Below the pieces are notes generated by a model. The model was not told where the DNA came from. It made no database searches and worked only from the letters and a program-made list of their open reading frames with translations. The position numbers and the translations under genes are program-made. Below, piece by piece: positions 43,413 through 51,784 of a DNA stretch of 64,000 nt. Origin of the DNA: Pseudomonas abietaniphila (GTDB taxonomy: Bacteria; Pseudomonadota; Gammaproteobacteria; Pseudomonadales; Pseudomonadaceae); contig NZ_FNCO01000001.1 of the NCBI RefSeq assembly GCF_900100795.1, positions 248,001 to 312,000 on the forward strand. Reading direction: 5' to 3'. Within the stretch, counting starts at the first letter, position 1. The number at the start of each line of letters is the position of its first letter.

Positions 43413-43840
43413 AGCGGTTGCTCTTTGTTATTGAAAGCGTCATATACCGACTAATTAAGCGCAGGGGCCGCTGGCCTCGCTGGCGTTATCGTGTGACTGT
43501 TATTACAACGATCAAGCGGAAGGCTTGACTAGGACTCTGGTGCTTATTGTGTAAGTTGTTCGGGTGCTCGGTGTTGCCGGCTCTTTAGTGTGTGTCGCGC
43601 ACACTCTAACGGCTGCACAGGTCGTGCAGGTGCGGCGTTAAAGTGAGTGAGTTACAGCGTGGCTTAAGTGTTCGGCTTGGCGTAGGATGCAACCGTGATC
43701 ATCCCCCGATGACCTGCCAGCCCCTTCGTTGCATGACCTCTCTTGACGTGCGACCAGTAGAGTCATCGTGCATCGCGTTGACTGGAATTGAAACGACATT
43801 TACGGTCGTGTTTTCGGACATGACGCCGGACGGAGAGAAA
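43413..43840. other. Divergent promoter region
   Basis: About 430 bases between the hydrolase and the GlxA-type regulator. It contains AGTGTG-N7-CACACT at 43587-43605, a palindrome suitable as an operator. An in-frame extension of the regulator gene runs back to 43643 but lacks family-like sequence. Confidence 0.4.
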
Positions 43841-44797
43841 ATGCACAAGATCGGTTACTTCTTGACGGAAGGATTCCAGGTCATGGCGCTGGGCACCCAG
43901 TCAGTGTTCGAGTTCGCCAACGTCGTCGCCAAGGAGCAGGTCTACAAGGTCACCAATTATTCGCTGACCGGCGGGGTCATCACTTCATCGATCGGGGCGT
44001 CGGTCAACACCGAGCGAGCGTCCTCCGAGTCGCAGGCCGATACGTGGATGGTGTCAGGCATTGTCGATCCCCTTGCCCGGGACAGCACGGTCGATGAGCT
44101 GGATTTCGTCAAGTCTGCCGCGGGTCGCGCCCAGCGCGTGGGCGGGCTGTGCACGGGCGCATTCGTGCTCGCCGAGGCCGGATTGCTTGAGGGGCGGCGT
44201 GTCACGACGCACTGGGCGTATGCGGGTGTCTTTAAGGAGCGTTTTCCGAACACCCATGTCGAGGCTGACAGGATCTTCATTAATGACGGCAGCATCTGGA
44301 CATCAGCCGGGCTCTCTTCGGCCATGGATCTGGTACTGGGGATGGTCGAGAATGACCTGGGGCATGAATTGGCCAATAAAGTCGCTCGCGTCCTGGTCAT
44401 GTATCACCGCAGGTCGGGCGGGCAGTCCCAGCACTCGGAAATGCTCAAGATAGCGCCCAAGTCTGACCGGATTCAGGCCGCGCTGGCCCACGCGCGGGCC
44501 AACCTTGGAGGTGATTTGAGTGCCGATGCCCTGGCCAGGGTCGTTCACCTCAGTGAGCGGCAATTCAGGCGGATTTTCCTGGCGGAAACCGGCATGTCCC
44601 CTGCCAAAGCCGTGGAGCAGCTCCGGCTTGAGACCGCCAGGAACATGATTCAGCGGGGTCACCACCCGCTGGAAGTCATCGCCAGGGAGACAGGGTTTCG
44701 AGACAGACGGCATCTGCGTGAAGTGTTTATCCGCAAACTAGGCGTATCGCCACAGTCGCTACGACGTGATGCCCGAGAAGATGACTCGGTTGTATAA
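43841..44797 (+). CDS. GlxA-type AraC regulator (DJ-1/PfpI + HTH)
   Basis: 318 residues from the ATG at 43841, chosen because GGAGAG lies just upstream and the DJ-1-like domain begins at once (HKIGYFLTEGFQVMALGT). The DJ-1 domain (about 1-185) includes GGLCTGAFVLAEAGLLEGRR with the nucleophile-elbow Cys and RRVTTHWAY. The C-terminal AraC HTH (about 220-310) has LARVVHLSERQFRRIF and ETGFRDRRHLREVF. These regulators usually sense amines or related metabolites and activate a neighbour; the divergent hydrolase is the best candidate target. Confidence 0.9.
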   Translation: MHKIGYFLTEGFQVMALGTQSVFEFANVVAKEQVYKVTNYSLTGGVITSSIGASVNTERASSESQADTWMVSGIVDPLARDSTVDELDFVKSAAGRAQRVGGLCTGAFVLAEAGLLEGRRVTTHWAYAGVFKERFPNTHVEADRIFINDGSIWTSAGLSSAMDLVLGMVENDLGHELANKVARVLVMYHRRSGGQSQHSEMLKIAPKSDRIQAALAHARANLGGDLSADALARVVHLSERQFRRIFLAETGMSPAKAVEQLRLETARNMIQRGHHPLEVIARETGFRDRRHLREVFIRKLGVSPQSLRRDAREDDSVV

Positions 44798-45067
44798 AAC
44801 CATTGAAGTATCGGGACGAGCGGGTGCCTGTGTTTATCGGGTAAACCCCTCGTCTCGATACGCGACCTATCCTTTCGTATGAATTGACCCTGCCGTCTTG
44901 CGGGTCCAGAGTTAGTGACAACACGCTGCAGTTCGCCGTAATAACCCCGGCTTCTTTACGCTGTTTAGGCGATAAATAAGTTGTAGGCGACTGACGGCTT
45001 AACCGGCGCTGATGGCCGGCACATCATGAAGTGTTGTCATGAACTTCCCACGTTAGGATTGATCCCC

Positions 45068-45829
45068 ATGCAACTGACCAATAACACATTATTTATTACC
45101 GGTGGCGCCTCGGGTATTGGCCGTGGTCTCGCAGAGGCTTTCCATAAACTGGGTAATAAAGTCATTATCGCAGGCCGCCGCAAGGCGTTACTCGATGAGG
45201 TCATCGCGGCCAATCCGGGGATGGAAGGGCTCGAGCTCGACATCAATGACCCCGAAAGCATCGATAAGGTGGCCAAGACGCTGATCAGCCGCTACCCGTC
45301 GTTGAACGTGTTGATCAACAACGCGGGGATCATGCCGTTCGACGATGCCGCCGGGCACATCGACGAAGCCACGATGATCGGAACGATCACGACCAATCTG
45401 ATGGGGCCGATCCGCCTGACCTCGGCGTTGATCGAACACCTGAAATCGCAGCCTCGTGCCGTGATCATCAATAACACCTCCGTTCTGGCCTTCGTGCCGT
45501 TGGCCGGCAATGCGGTTTACTCTGCCACCAAAGCGGCGCTGCATTCTTACTCCCTTTCTCAGCGTTTTACGCTGCGTGACACATCGGTGACGGTGCAAGA
45601 AATCGCGCCGCCTTGGGTCAATACCGATCTCGTTCACAAGGGCGATGATCCTCGTGCGATGCCGCTCGATGCGTTTATCGAGGAGACCATGCTGGGCCTG
45701 GCGACCGATGTGCCCGAGGTGATCGTCGAGGCCATCCGCCCATTGCGTGACAACCCGGGTTCGCAGGAGCACGCGTTGATTCATGGGTTCAACCAGTCGT
45801 TGGTGGATAACCCGATTCCTGTGGGTTAA
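45068..45829 (+). CDS. Short-chain dehydrogenase (DltE-like)
   Basis: 253 residues from the ATG at 45068 (AGGAT upstream). TGGASGIGRGLAEAFHKLG cofactor turn with GRRK (NADP preference), NNAGIM, Ser in NTSVLAFVP, and YSATKAALHSY. C-terminal PPWVNTDL. The DltE-like SDR branch reduces carbonyl compounds of unknown identity. Stands alone between the GlxA-type regulator and a response regulator gene. Confidence 0.9.
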   Translation: MQLTNNTLFITGGASGIGRGLAEAFHKLGNKVIIAGRRKALLDEVIAANPGMEGLELDINDPESIDKVAKTLISRYPSLNVLINNAGIMPFDDAAGHIDEATMIGTITTNLMGPIRLTSALIEHLKSQPRAVIINNTSVLAFVPLAGNAVYSATKAALHSYSLSQRFTLRDTSVTVQEIAPPWVNTDLVHKGDDPRAMPLDAFIEETMLGLATDVPEVIVEAIRPLRDNPGSQEHALIHGFNQSLVDNPIPVG

Positions 45830-45919
45830 CCGCACCGGTCATGAACTCTGCGAGTGGGTAGCGCTGAACGCGTCCGGTTTTGCCTGGCGCGTCACCGCCG
45901 ACAGTCGTAAGGAGGCTGA

Positions 45920-46561
45920 ATGCATACCTTCACGTCTTCGCCGCCCACCCCAACGGGTGCGCCCATCGTTTTCGTGGTAGATGACGACCAAGTGGTCAGC
46001 GGCGCGGTCACGAGTTTGCTCAAATCGGTGGGTTACGACGTCAGGGCGTTCTCGGGCCCCAACGAAATGCTCGCGGACCCGCTGGCCGGTTTGGCCGGCT
46101 GCCTCGTGCTGGACGTCAGGCTGCAAGGCTACAGTGGATTTGACCTGCAGCAACGACTCTCGGAATCCGGCAACCATCTGCCCATCGTTTTCATGACGGG
46201 GCATGGGGATATCCCCATGTCGGTGCGTGCCATGAAAGCAGGTGCCGCGAACTTCTTGACCAAGCCCTTTCGATCCCAGGATTTGATTGATGCCGTGACC
46301 GAAGCGGTCGCGGCCTATCAAGCGTATCTGGAAAAACAACGTGCCCTTGATTCTCTGCGCAAACGGTTCGAATGCCTGACGCCCAGAGAACGGCAAGTCA
46401 TGGTCGGGGTCGTCAACGGATTATTGAACAAGCAGATCGCGAGCGACCTTGTGGTCAGTGAGATCACGGTAAAGCTTCACCGCGCCAACATGATGCGGAA
46501 AATGCACGCCAACTCCATTGCAGACGTCGTCATGGCGGGTCATCAACTGCAACTCTCCTGA
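45920..46561 (+). CDS. FixJ-type response regulator
   Basis: 213 residues. Receiver: VVDDDQVVSGAV, phospho-acceptor in LVLDVRLQGYSG, MTGHGD, FLTKPFRSQD. LuxR HTH: LTPRERQVMVGVVNGLLNKQ, VSEITVKLHRANMMRKM. GGAGG precedes the ATG. No kinase adjoins it; the FixL-like kinase at 38065 is the closest orphan. Its stop overlaps the next frame as TGATG, so an AraC-type gene may be coupled to it. Confidence 0.92.
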   Translation: MHTFTSSPPTPTGAPIVFVVDDDQVVSGAVTSLLKSVGYDVRAFSGPNEMLADPLAGLAGCLVLDVRLQGYSGFDLQQRLSESGNHLPIVFMTGHGDIPMSVRAMKAGAANFLTKPFRSQDLIDAVTEAVAAYQAYLEKQRALDSLRKRFECLTPRERQVMVGVVNGLLNKQIASDLVVSEITVKLHRANMMRKMHANSIADVVMAGHQLQLS

Positions 46562-47304
46562 TGGGTGCGCCGCCCTTCGTGGTGGTGTTCCTGCGGCGCA
46601 TCGTGATGGCGGGCAAAGAAGCTTCAGGGGCCGTATCGCCCATTTCATCCGATGCAGAGGATATTCGTGTGGTCATGTTACCGGGCATCAAACTGACTCG
46701 ACTCGAGCGATCGATGGAGTCTTACTCTGGAGGCGCGCTCCTCAAAAGCGCGAAGGCAAACCCCGCCGATCCTGGGAGCCTGTTTTTCGATACCCGCCTT
46801 TACGACGACGGTTCTTCGGCCCGTGCGGCCGGTTTGATTGAAGAGCCTGGCTTCTCCTCACGTTTTTGCAATGAATATGACCGGACCGAGCCTCAAGCCG
46901 AGGTTGATGATCAACAGTCGCCAAAGCGCACCCAGGAAAACCTGGCTCCCTGGCGGGTCAAAAGAGCCAAGGCGTTGATGATAGAGCTCATGGACCAAGG
47001 CTGTTCGATTGAGCGCGTGGCGAATGAGTGTGCGATCTCCAGAAGCCATTTCTCGCGGGCGTTCAAGAATGCCACTGGGTTGGCTCCGCACGACTGGCTT
47101 CGCCAGGAAAAAATACGCCGCGCCGAAGCGCTGCTGAGAACAGGGCGAGTGCCCATCAGCCGAGTGGCGCAAGAATGCGGATTTTCGGACCAATCTTACT
47201 TCACGCGCGTATTCAGGCAGTTGAAAGGTGTAAGCCCACGGCGCTGGCAATCGCAGAACTGCGGTGAGGTCACGCACTTGGTGGATGTCGCCGCGTCCTG
47301 TTAA
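46561..47304 (+). CDS. AraC-family regulator
   Basis: 247 residues if translated from ATG 46561, which overlaps the upstream stop (TGATG, coupled); ATG 46606 is an alternative. The first 130 residues are not recognisable as a domain and look poorly structured. The C-terminal 100 residues are a complete double-HTH: IERVANECAISRSHFSRAFK and ISRVAQECGFSDQSYFTRVF, ending in SPRRWQ. Coupling to a FixJ-type regulator suggests a relay in which the phosphorylated regulator and this protein act on the same target. Confidence 0.85.
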   Translation: MGAPPFVVVFLRRIVMAGKEASGAVSPISSDAEDIRVVMLPGIKLTRLERSMESYSGGALLKSAKANPADPGSLFFDTRLYDDGSSARAAGLIEEPGFSSRFCNEYDRTEPQAEVDDQQSPKRTQENLAPWRVKRAKALMIELMDQGCSIERVANECAISRSHFSRAFKNATGLAPHDWLRQEKIRRAEALLRTGRVPISRVAQECGFSDQSYFTRVFRQLKGVSPRRWQSQNCGEVTHLVDVAASC

Positions 47305-47501
47305 ACCTGACGACAGGCTTAACGGCGGGCCCTGGTCAGTACTCCATTAAATTCCAATCAAGTCTGCACTTCATCACCGAGAACAAGCGGATGAACACGA
47401 GGGGTGGGTACTTCCCCGCACACTGTATTCGCTAGAGTGGACGTCAATGACGGGCGCACGCTGCATTTAATCCGTGTCTTCGTGAGCCCAGGAAAAATAA
47501 C

Positions 47502-47873
47502 GTGAATAACGCCCCCTGTATCGCTATCGTCGATGACGATAAATCATGCCGAATGGCCCTTGGCAGTCTGGTGCGCTCTTTAGGCTACCGGCCTTGCCTG
47601 TTTTCTTCTGCCGAAGAATTTCTCGCCTCTACAGACATCGATAACACCGATTGCTTGATATCCGATGTGCAAATGCCAGGCATGGATGGACTGGATCTGC
47701 AGCGGAAACTGGCTGAAACCGAACGCCACATTCCGATTATCTTCATCACGGCTTACCCAAAAGAATCCGTTCGCACACGTGCGGTGACGGCGGGCGCGGT
47801 GTGTTTCCTGGCGAAGCCCTATAACGCCCAAGTGATCATTGACTGTATCGAGCAAATCGTTTCGAAGGGCTGA
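47502..47873 (+). CDS. Single-domain response regulator (receiver only)
   Basis: 123 residues from a GTG at 47502 with AGGAAA upstream. Receiver motifs: IVDDDKSCRMALG, phospho-acceptor in LISDVQMPGMDG, ITAYPK and FLAKPYN. No output domain; comparable in size and type to the receiver at 9623. Probably a phospho-relay or sink in the same FixL-like network. The repeat array starts just after its stop. Confidence 0.9.
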   Translation: MNNAPCIAIVDDDKSCRMALGSLVRSLGYRPCLFSSAEEFLASTDIDNTDCLISDVQMPGMDGLDLQRKLAETERHIPIIFITAYPKESVRTRAVTAGAVCFLAKPYNAQVIIDCIEQIVSKG

Positions 47874-47893
47874 ACGCTGCCTCGGTAGCGTTG

Positions 47894-49040
47894 AAGGAGC
47901 GCGGCTTGTGTCAGCGCCGCATTTCACGTTCTGCCTCGCAGCGGTTGCACAATCAGGCGACTCGATGAGGCCTGACACTCCGCATTCACCGGTTTTGCTG
48001 CCGGTTCCCGGCAGATCGCGGGACAAGCCACGCTCCTACCTACGACGAGGCTGTGCGGGGTATGACGTCGGGTTCCTTCAGGCAGAAGCGATGTTGGGGG
48101 GGGATTCGAGGCTTTTGATTCTGGCCGGAGGCCGTAGGAGCGACCGGGGTGGCGTTCCACCTTGTCCCGCGATCTGCCGCGCAGCGGCAGTAGAGTCAGG
48201 CAACTCGGTGTGTCAGAGAGACCGCATCAGCCGGGTTTGCTGCCGGTTCCCGGCAGATCGCGGGACAAGCCACGCTCCTACGACGAGGCTGTGCGGGGTA
48301 TGACGCCGGGTTACTTCGGGCAGAAGCGATTTTTGGGCGGGGATTCGAGGCTTTTGATTCTGGCCGGAGGCCGTAGGAGCGCGGCTTGTCCCGCGATCTG
48401 CCGCGCAGCGGTAGCAAAATCAGGCGACTCGGTTTTACCTGACACACAGCATGCACCGGTTTTGCTGCCGGTTCCCGGCAGATCGCGGGACAAGCCACGC
48501 TCCTACGACGAGGCTGTGCGGGGTATGACGCCGGGTTCCTTCGGGCAGAAGCGATGTTGGGGAGAATTCACAGCTTTTGATTCTGGCCGGAGGCCGTAGG
48601 AGCGACCGGGGTGGCGTTCCACCTTGCCCGCGATCTACCGCGCAGCGGTAGCAAAATCCGGCGACTCGGTTTACCTGACACACAGCATGCACCGGTTCTG
48701 CTGCCGGTTCCCGGCAGATCGCGGGACAAGCCACGCTCCTACGACGAATCTGTGCCGGCTATGACGCCGGCTTCCTTCGGGCAGAAGCGATGTTGGGGAG
48801 AATTCACAGCTTTTGATTCTGGCCGGAGGCCGTAGGAGCGACCGGGGTGGCGTTCCACCTTGCCCGCGATCTGCCGCGCAGCGGTAGCAAAATCAGGCGA
48901 CTCGGTTTTACCTGACACACAGCATGCACCGGTTTTGCTGCCGGTTCCCGGCAGATCGTCCGAGTGCGGCCCAGAGCAAGCGCGCTCCCACGACGAATCT
49001 GTGCCGGCTATGACGCCGGTTTCCTTCGGGCAGAAGCGAC
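47894..49040. repeat. Tandem array of five REPIN-like inverted doublets
   Basis: Each unit has a left arm (GTAGGAGCG...CCCGCGATCTGCCG then CAGCGGCAG), about 60 bases of spacer, and a right arm that is its inverse (CTGCCGGTTCCCGGCAGATC then GCGGGACAAGCCACGCTCC). Units begin at about 47894 (decayed left arm), 48134, 48373, 48596 and 48832, with periods of 223-240 bases, joined by a conserved linker (GACGCCGGGTTCCTTCGG..GCAGAAGCGATG). Left arms of units 2, 4 and 5 carry a longer form with GGTGGCGTTCCACC; unit 3 lacks it. The last right arm is altered. No RAYT transposase gene in the window. The open frames across it are artefacts of the repeat. Confidence 0.9.
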
Positions 49041-49097
49041 GCTGTGCGTGATATGAAAACCGTGTCCACCGGGCAGACACGTCAAGCGGCGGGTGTA

Positions 49098-50105
49098 CTA
49101 GAACCCTTCCAGCACGATCTTGCCCCTCGCGCTGTGGCTTTCGATCAACACGTGGGCGCGGCGGAGATTCTCGGCGTTTATCGCACCCAAATGCGCGCCG
49201 GTGGTGGTTTGCAGAACGCCCGAATCGATCAGTTCAGCCACACGGTTCAGCAATGCGTGCTGCTTGATCATGGCAGGAGAGCGGTACATGGAGCGGGTGA
49301 ACATGAACTCCCAGTGCAGCGAGATGGATTTGCGCTTGAGGGGCATCGCATCCAGCGTGGCGGGGTCGTCAATCAGGGCAAGTTGACCTTCGGGTTTGAG
49401 CAGGGCAACGATCTGCTCGTAGTACGTATCGGTGTGAGTCAGGCTGATGACATGATCGACTTCCTTGTGACCCAGATCGCTCAGCTGAGCCTGAAGCGGC
49501 TGGCGATGGTCGATGACGTGATGAGCGCCCAGTGCCGTGACCCAGTCTTTGGTTTCCGTTCGGGATGCGGTGCCAATGACCGTCAATGCCGTCAGCTTGC
49601 GGGCGAGCTGAACCAGGATCGAACCCACTCCACCCCCTGCGCCAATGATCAGCAGCGTCTCACCGTGACCTGCGCCTTCCTTCACACCAAGACGGTCAAA
49701 CAGCAATTCCCAGGCAGTGATGGTCGTCAGCGGGAGCGCGGCGGCATCTGCGACGTCGAGAGAGGAAGGGCGATGACCGGCAATGCGTTCATCCACCAGC
49801 CCATATTCGGCATAGCTTCCCGGGCGGGTGATGTCGCCGGCGTACCAGACCTTGTCGCCCACTTTGAACGCGCTGACCTCGGTCCCTACGGCCTCGACCG
49901 TTCCGGCAGCGTCCCAACCCAGGATGCGCGGCGAGGCCGTTGGCATGCTGTTGCGCAACTTGCTATCGACCGGGTTGACAGAGATCGCCTCGATTTTAAC
50001 CAGCAGGTCATGTGGGCCAGGCACCGGTGTCGGAACTTCGATGTCATACAACGAAGTTAGGCTGTCGATGGGCAATCCTGGCTGATCGTACACGATGGCT
50101 TTCAT
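49098..50105 (-). CDS. Zinc-type alcohol dehydrogenase-like / quinone oxidoreductase
   Basis: 335 residues of the MDR superfamily, close to the YhdH/ZADH-like 'NADPH:quinone reductase' group (VNPVDSKLRN, LGWDAAGTVEAVG, IGAGGGVGSILVQLA). No Cys zinc cluster. Likely NADPH-dependent reduction of quinones or enals. AGGAG precedes the ATG. Its 3' end abuts the repeat array, which may protect or terminate its transcript. Confidence 0.9.
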   Translation of the reverse strand: MKAIVYDQPGLPIDSLTSLYDIEVPTPVPGPHDLLVKIEAISVNPVDSKLRNSMPTASPRILGWDAAGTVEAVGTEVSAFKVGDKVWYAGDITRPGSYAEYGLVDERIAGHRPSSLDVADAAALPLTTITAWELLFDRLGVKEGAGHGETLLIIGAGGGVGSILVQLARKLTALTVIGTASRTETKDWVTALGAHHVIDHRQPLQAQLSDLGHKEVDHVISLTHTDTYYEQIVALLKPEGQLALIDDPATLDAMPLKRKSISLHWEFMFTRSMYRSPAMIKQHALLNRVAELIDSGVLQTTTGAHLGAINAENLRRAHVLIESHSARGKIVLEGF

Positions 50106-50325
50106 GATATGGCTCCTGGAAAAGTAAGCGGGGTACTGCCTTTATTCACTCAACGCGCTGTGAGCGGTGCTGTAGGCGTGGAGCAATTGTGAGTGGTCTC
50201 TAAAGCGCATGGATGACGGTAATCATGTGATTCACGCATCACCCGGCTCACGGCCATAGTGCAACGCATTGGGGCAAATAAAATGACGCAGACCTTCCGG
50301 ATTCCGGACATTGAAACGCCCATGA

Positions 50326-50357
50326 AAAAGCCCTGAGAACCCACGTTCTCAGGGCTT
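50326..50357 (-). terminator. Terminator of the aminotransferase operon
   Basis: On the minus strand AAGCCCTGAGAAC, loop GTGG, GTTCTCAGGGCTT followed by TTT. A 13-base perfect stem, 16 bases after the aminotransferase stop codon. Confidence 0.92.
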
Positions 50358-50372
50358 GATGGGGCGTGAAAT

Positions 50373-51764
50373 TTAAACCTTCAATTCGTCCATCACACTC
50401 AGCACGGCTTTATGCGCCAGGCCGACGATTTCATCGATTTCGCTTTGGGTGGTCACCAGCGGAGGTGCGAAACCCAGGATGTCGCCGTGAGGCATGGCAC
50501 GGGCGATCAGGTTCAGGTCGCGGGCGGCCTTGGAGACGCGGGCACCGACCTTGAGGGCCGGATCGAAGCGGGTTTTGGTAGCAGGGTCGGCGACGAATTC
50601 GATCGCCGCCATCAGGCCGACGCCACGCACTTCACCGACGATCGGCAAACCGGCGAACGTCTCTTTCAGGCTCTGCTGGAAGTAGCTGCCCACCCGGTGC
50701 GCATTGCCCGGAATGTCTTCGCGCTCGACGATGTCCAGCACGGCATTTGCCGCGGCGACGCCCAGTGGGTGACCGGAGTAGGTGTAGCCGTGGGAGAAGG
50801 CGCCGACTCGATCCGCACCGTCTTCCAGCACCTTGTAGACCTTCTCACCGACGATGGCGGCGGACAGCGGAACGTATGCCGAGGTCAGGCCTTTGGCGAC
50901 GGTGATGAGGTCCGGTTCGATGCCGTATTTGTCACAGCCGAACAGGGCGCCCGTGCGGCCAAAACCGGTGATGACTTCGTCCGCGATCAGCAGAATGTCG
51001 TACTTTTTCAGGATCGGTTGAATCGCTGCCCAGTACCCGGCTGGCGGCGGCGTGATACCCCCCGTGCCGAGGACCGGTTCAGCGATGAACGCGCCGATGG
51101 TGTCCGGGTCTTCGCGCAGGATGAGGGCTTCGAGTTCTTCGGCGCGGCGGGCTGAAAACTGCTCCTCGCTCTCGCCAGGTTCCGCACCCCAGTAATGGTG
51201 TGGCACGCCGGTCTGAAGAATGCCGGAAACCGGCAGGTCCATATGGTCGTGATAGAAGCTCATTCCGGTCATGGAACCGGCAATGACCGAGCAACCATGG
51301 TATCCGCGCTCGCGGCTGATGATTTTTTTCTTCTTCGGCAGGCCGCGCAGGTTGTTGTAATACCAGACCAGCTTGGCTTGGGTTTCGTTGGCGTCCGAGC
51401 CGGACATGCCATAGAACACTTTGCTCATCTTGCCCGGCGCCATGCGCACCAGACGGTCAGACAAACGTGCCAGGTCTTCCGTGGTGTGCGCGGCGTAGGA
51501 GTGGTAGTAGGCCAGTTTGTGCGCCTGGCGGGAAATCGCATCGGCGACCTCGGTGCGGCCGTAGCCAACGTTCATGCAGTACAGCCCGGCAAAACCGTCG
51601 ATGTACTCGCGCCCGGTGGCGTCGGTGATGCGGATGCCTTTGCCGGTTTCGATGATGGTCGGGTTCCCGGCCTTGCCGCTGGCGAAATCCTTCAGCTGGG
51701 TGAACGGATGCAGTACGGACGCACGGTCGAGTGCGCTGATCTGGTCCTGAGTGTGTTTATCCAT
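50373..51764 (-). CDS. Class III pyridoxal-phosphate aminotransferase (omega-amino acid type)
   Basis: 463 residues. Class III landmarks: GFAGLYCMNVGYGR, GMSGSDANETQAKLV, RGYHGCSV, LIADEVITGFGRTGALFG and the PLP lysine in TVAKGLTSAYVPL. Related to SpuC-like putrescine/GABA/beta-alanine:pyruvate aminotransferases, with an N terminus (HPFTQLKDFASG) that sets it apart from SpuC. It would convert an omega-amino acid or diamine to an aldehyde in the cytoplasm. Ribosome binding site TTGGAG. Follows the semialdehyde dehydrogenase gene by 20 bases, so the pair would oxidise the aldehyde formed here. Terminator follows. Confidence 0.9.
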   Translation of the reverse strand: MDKHTQDQISALDRASVLHPFTQLKDFASGKAGNPTIIETGKGIRITDATGREYIDGFAGLYCMNVGYGRTEVADAISRQAHKLAYYHSYAAHTTEDLARLSDRLVRMAPGKMSKVFYGMSGSDANETQAKLVWYYNNLRGLPKKKKIISRERGYHGCSVIAGSMTGMSFYHDHMDLPVSGILQTGVPHHYWGAEPGESEEQFSARRAEELEALILREDPDTIGAFIAEPVLGTGGITPPPAGYWAAIQPILKKYDILLIADEVITGFGRTGALFGCDKYGIEPDLITVAKGLTSAYVPLSAAIVGEKVYKVLEDGADRVGAFSHGYTYSGHPLGVAAANAVLDIVEREDIPGNAHRVGSYFQQSLKETFAGLPIVGEVRGVGLMAAIEFVADPATKTRFDPALKVGARVSKAARDLNLIARAMPHGDILGFAPPLVTTQSEIDEIVGLAHKAVLSVMDELKV

Positions 51765-51784
51765 GATGAATACTCCAAGCGGGG

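Noticed and set aside
47894..49040. CRISPR array
   Set aside because: Repeat units are over 200 bases, are inverted doublets and have no unique short spacers or cas genes.
47924..49080. Several open frames on both strands between 47.9 and 49.1 kb with repeated peptide sequence such as RSRDKPRSY
   Set aside because: They are translations of the REPIN-like repeats, appear in several frames on both strands, and lack ribosome binding sites.
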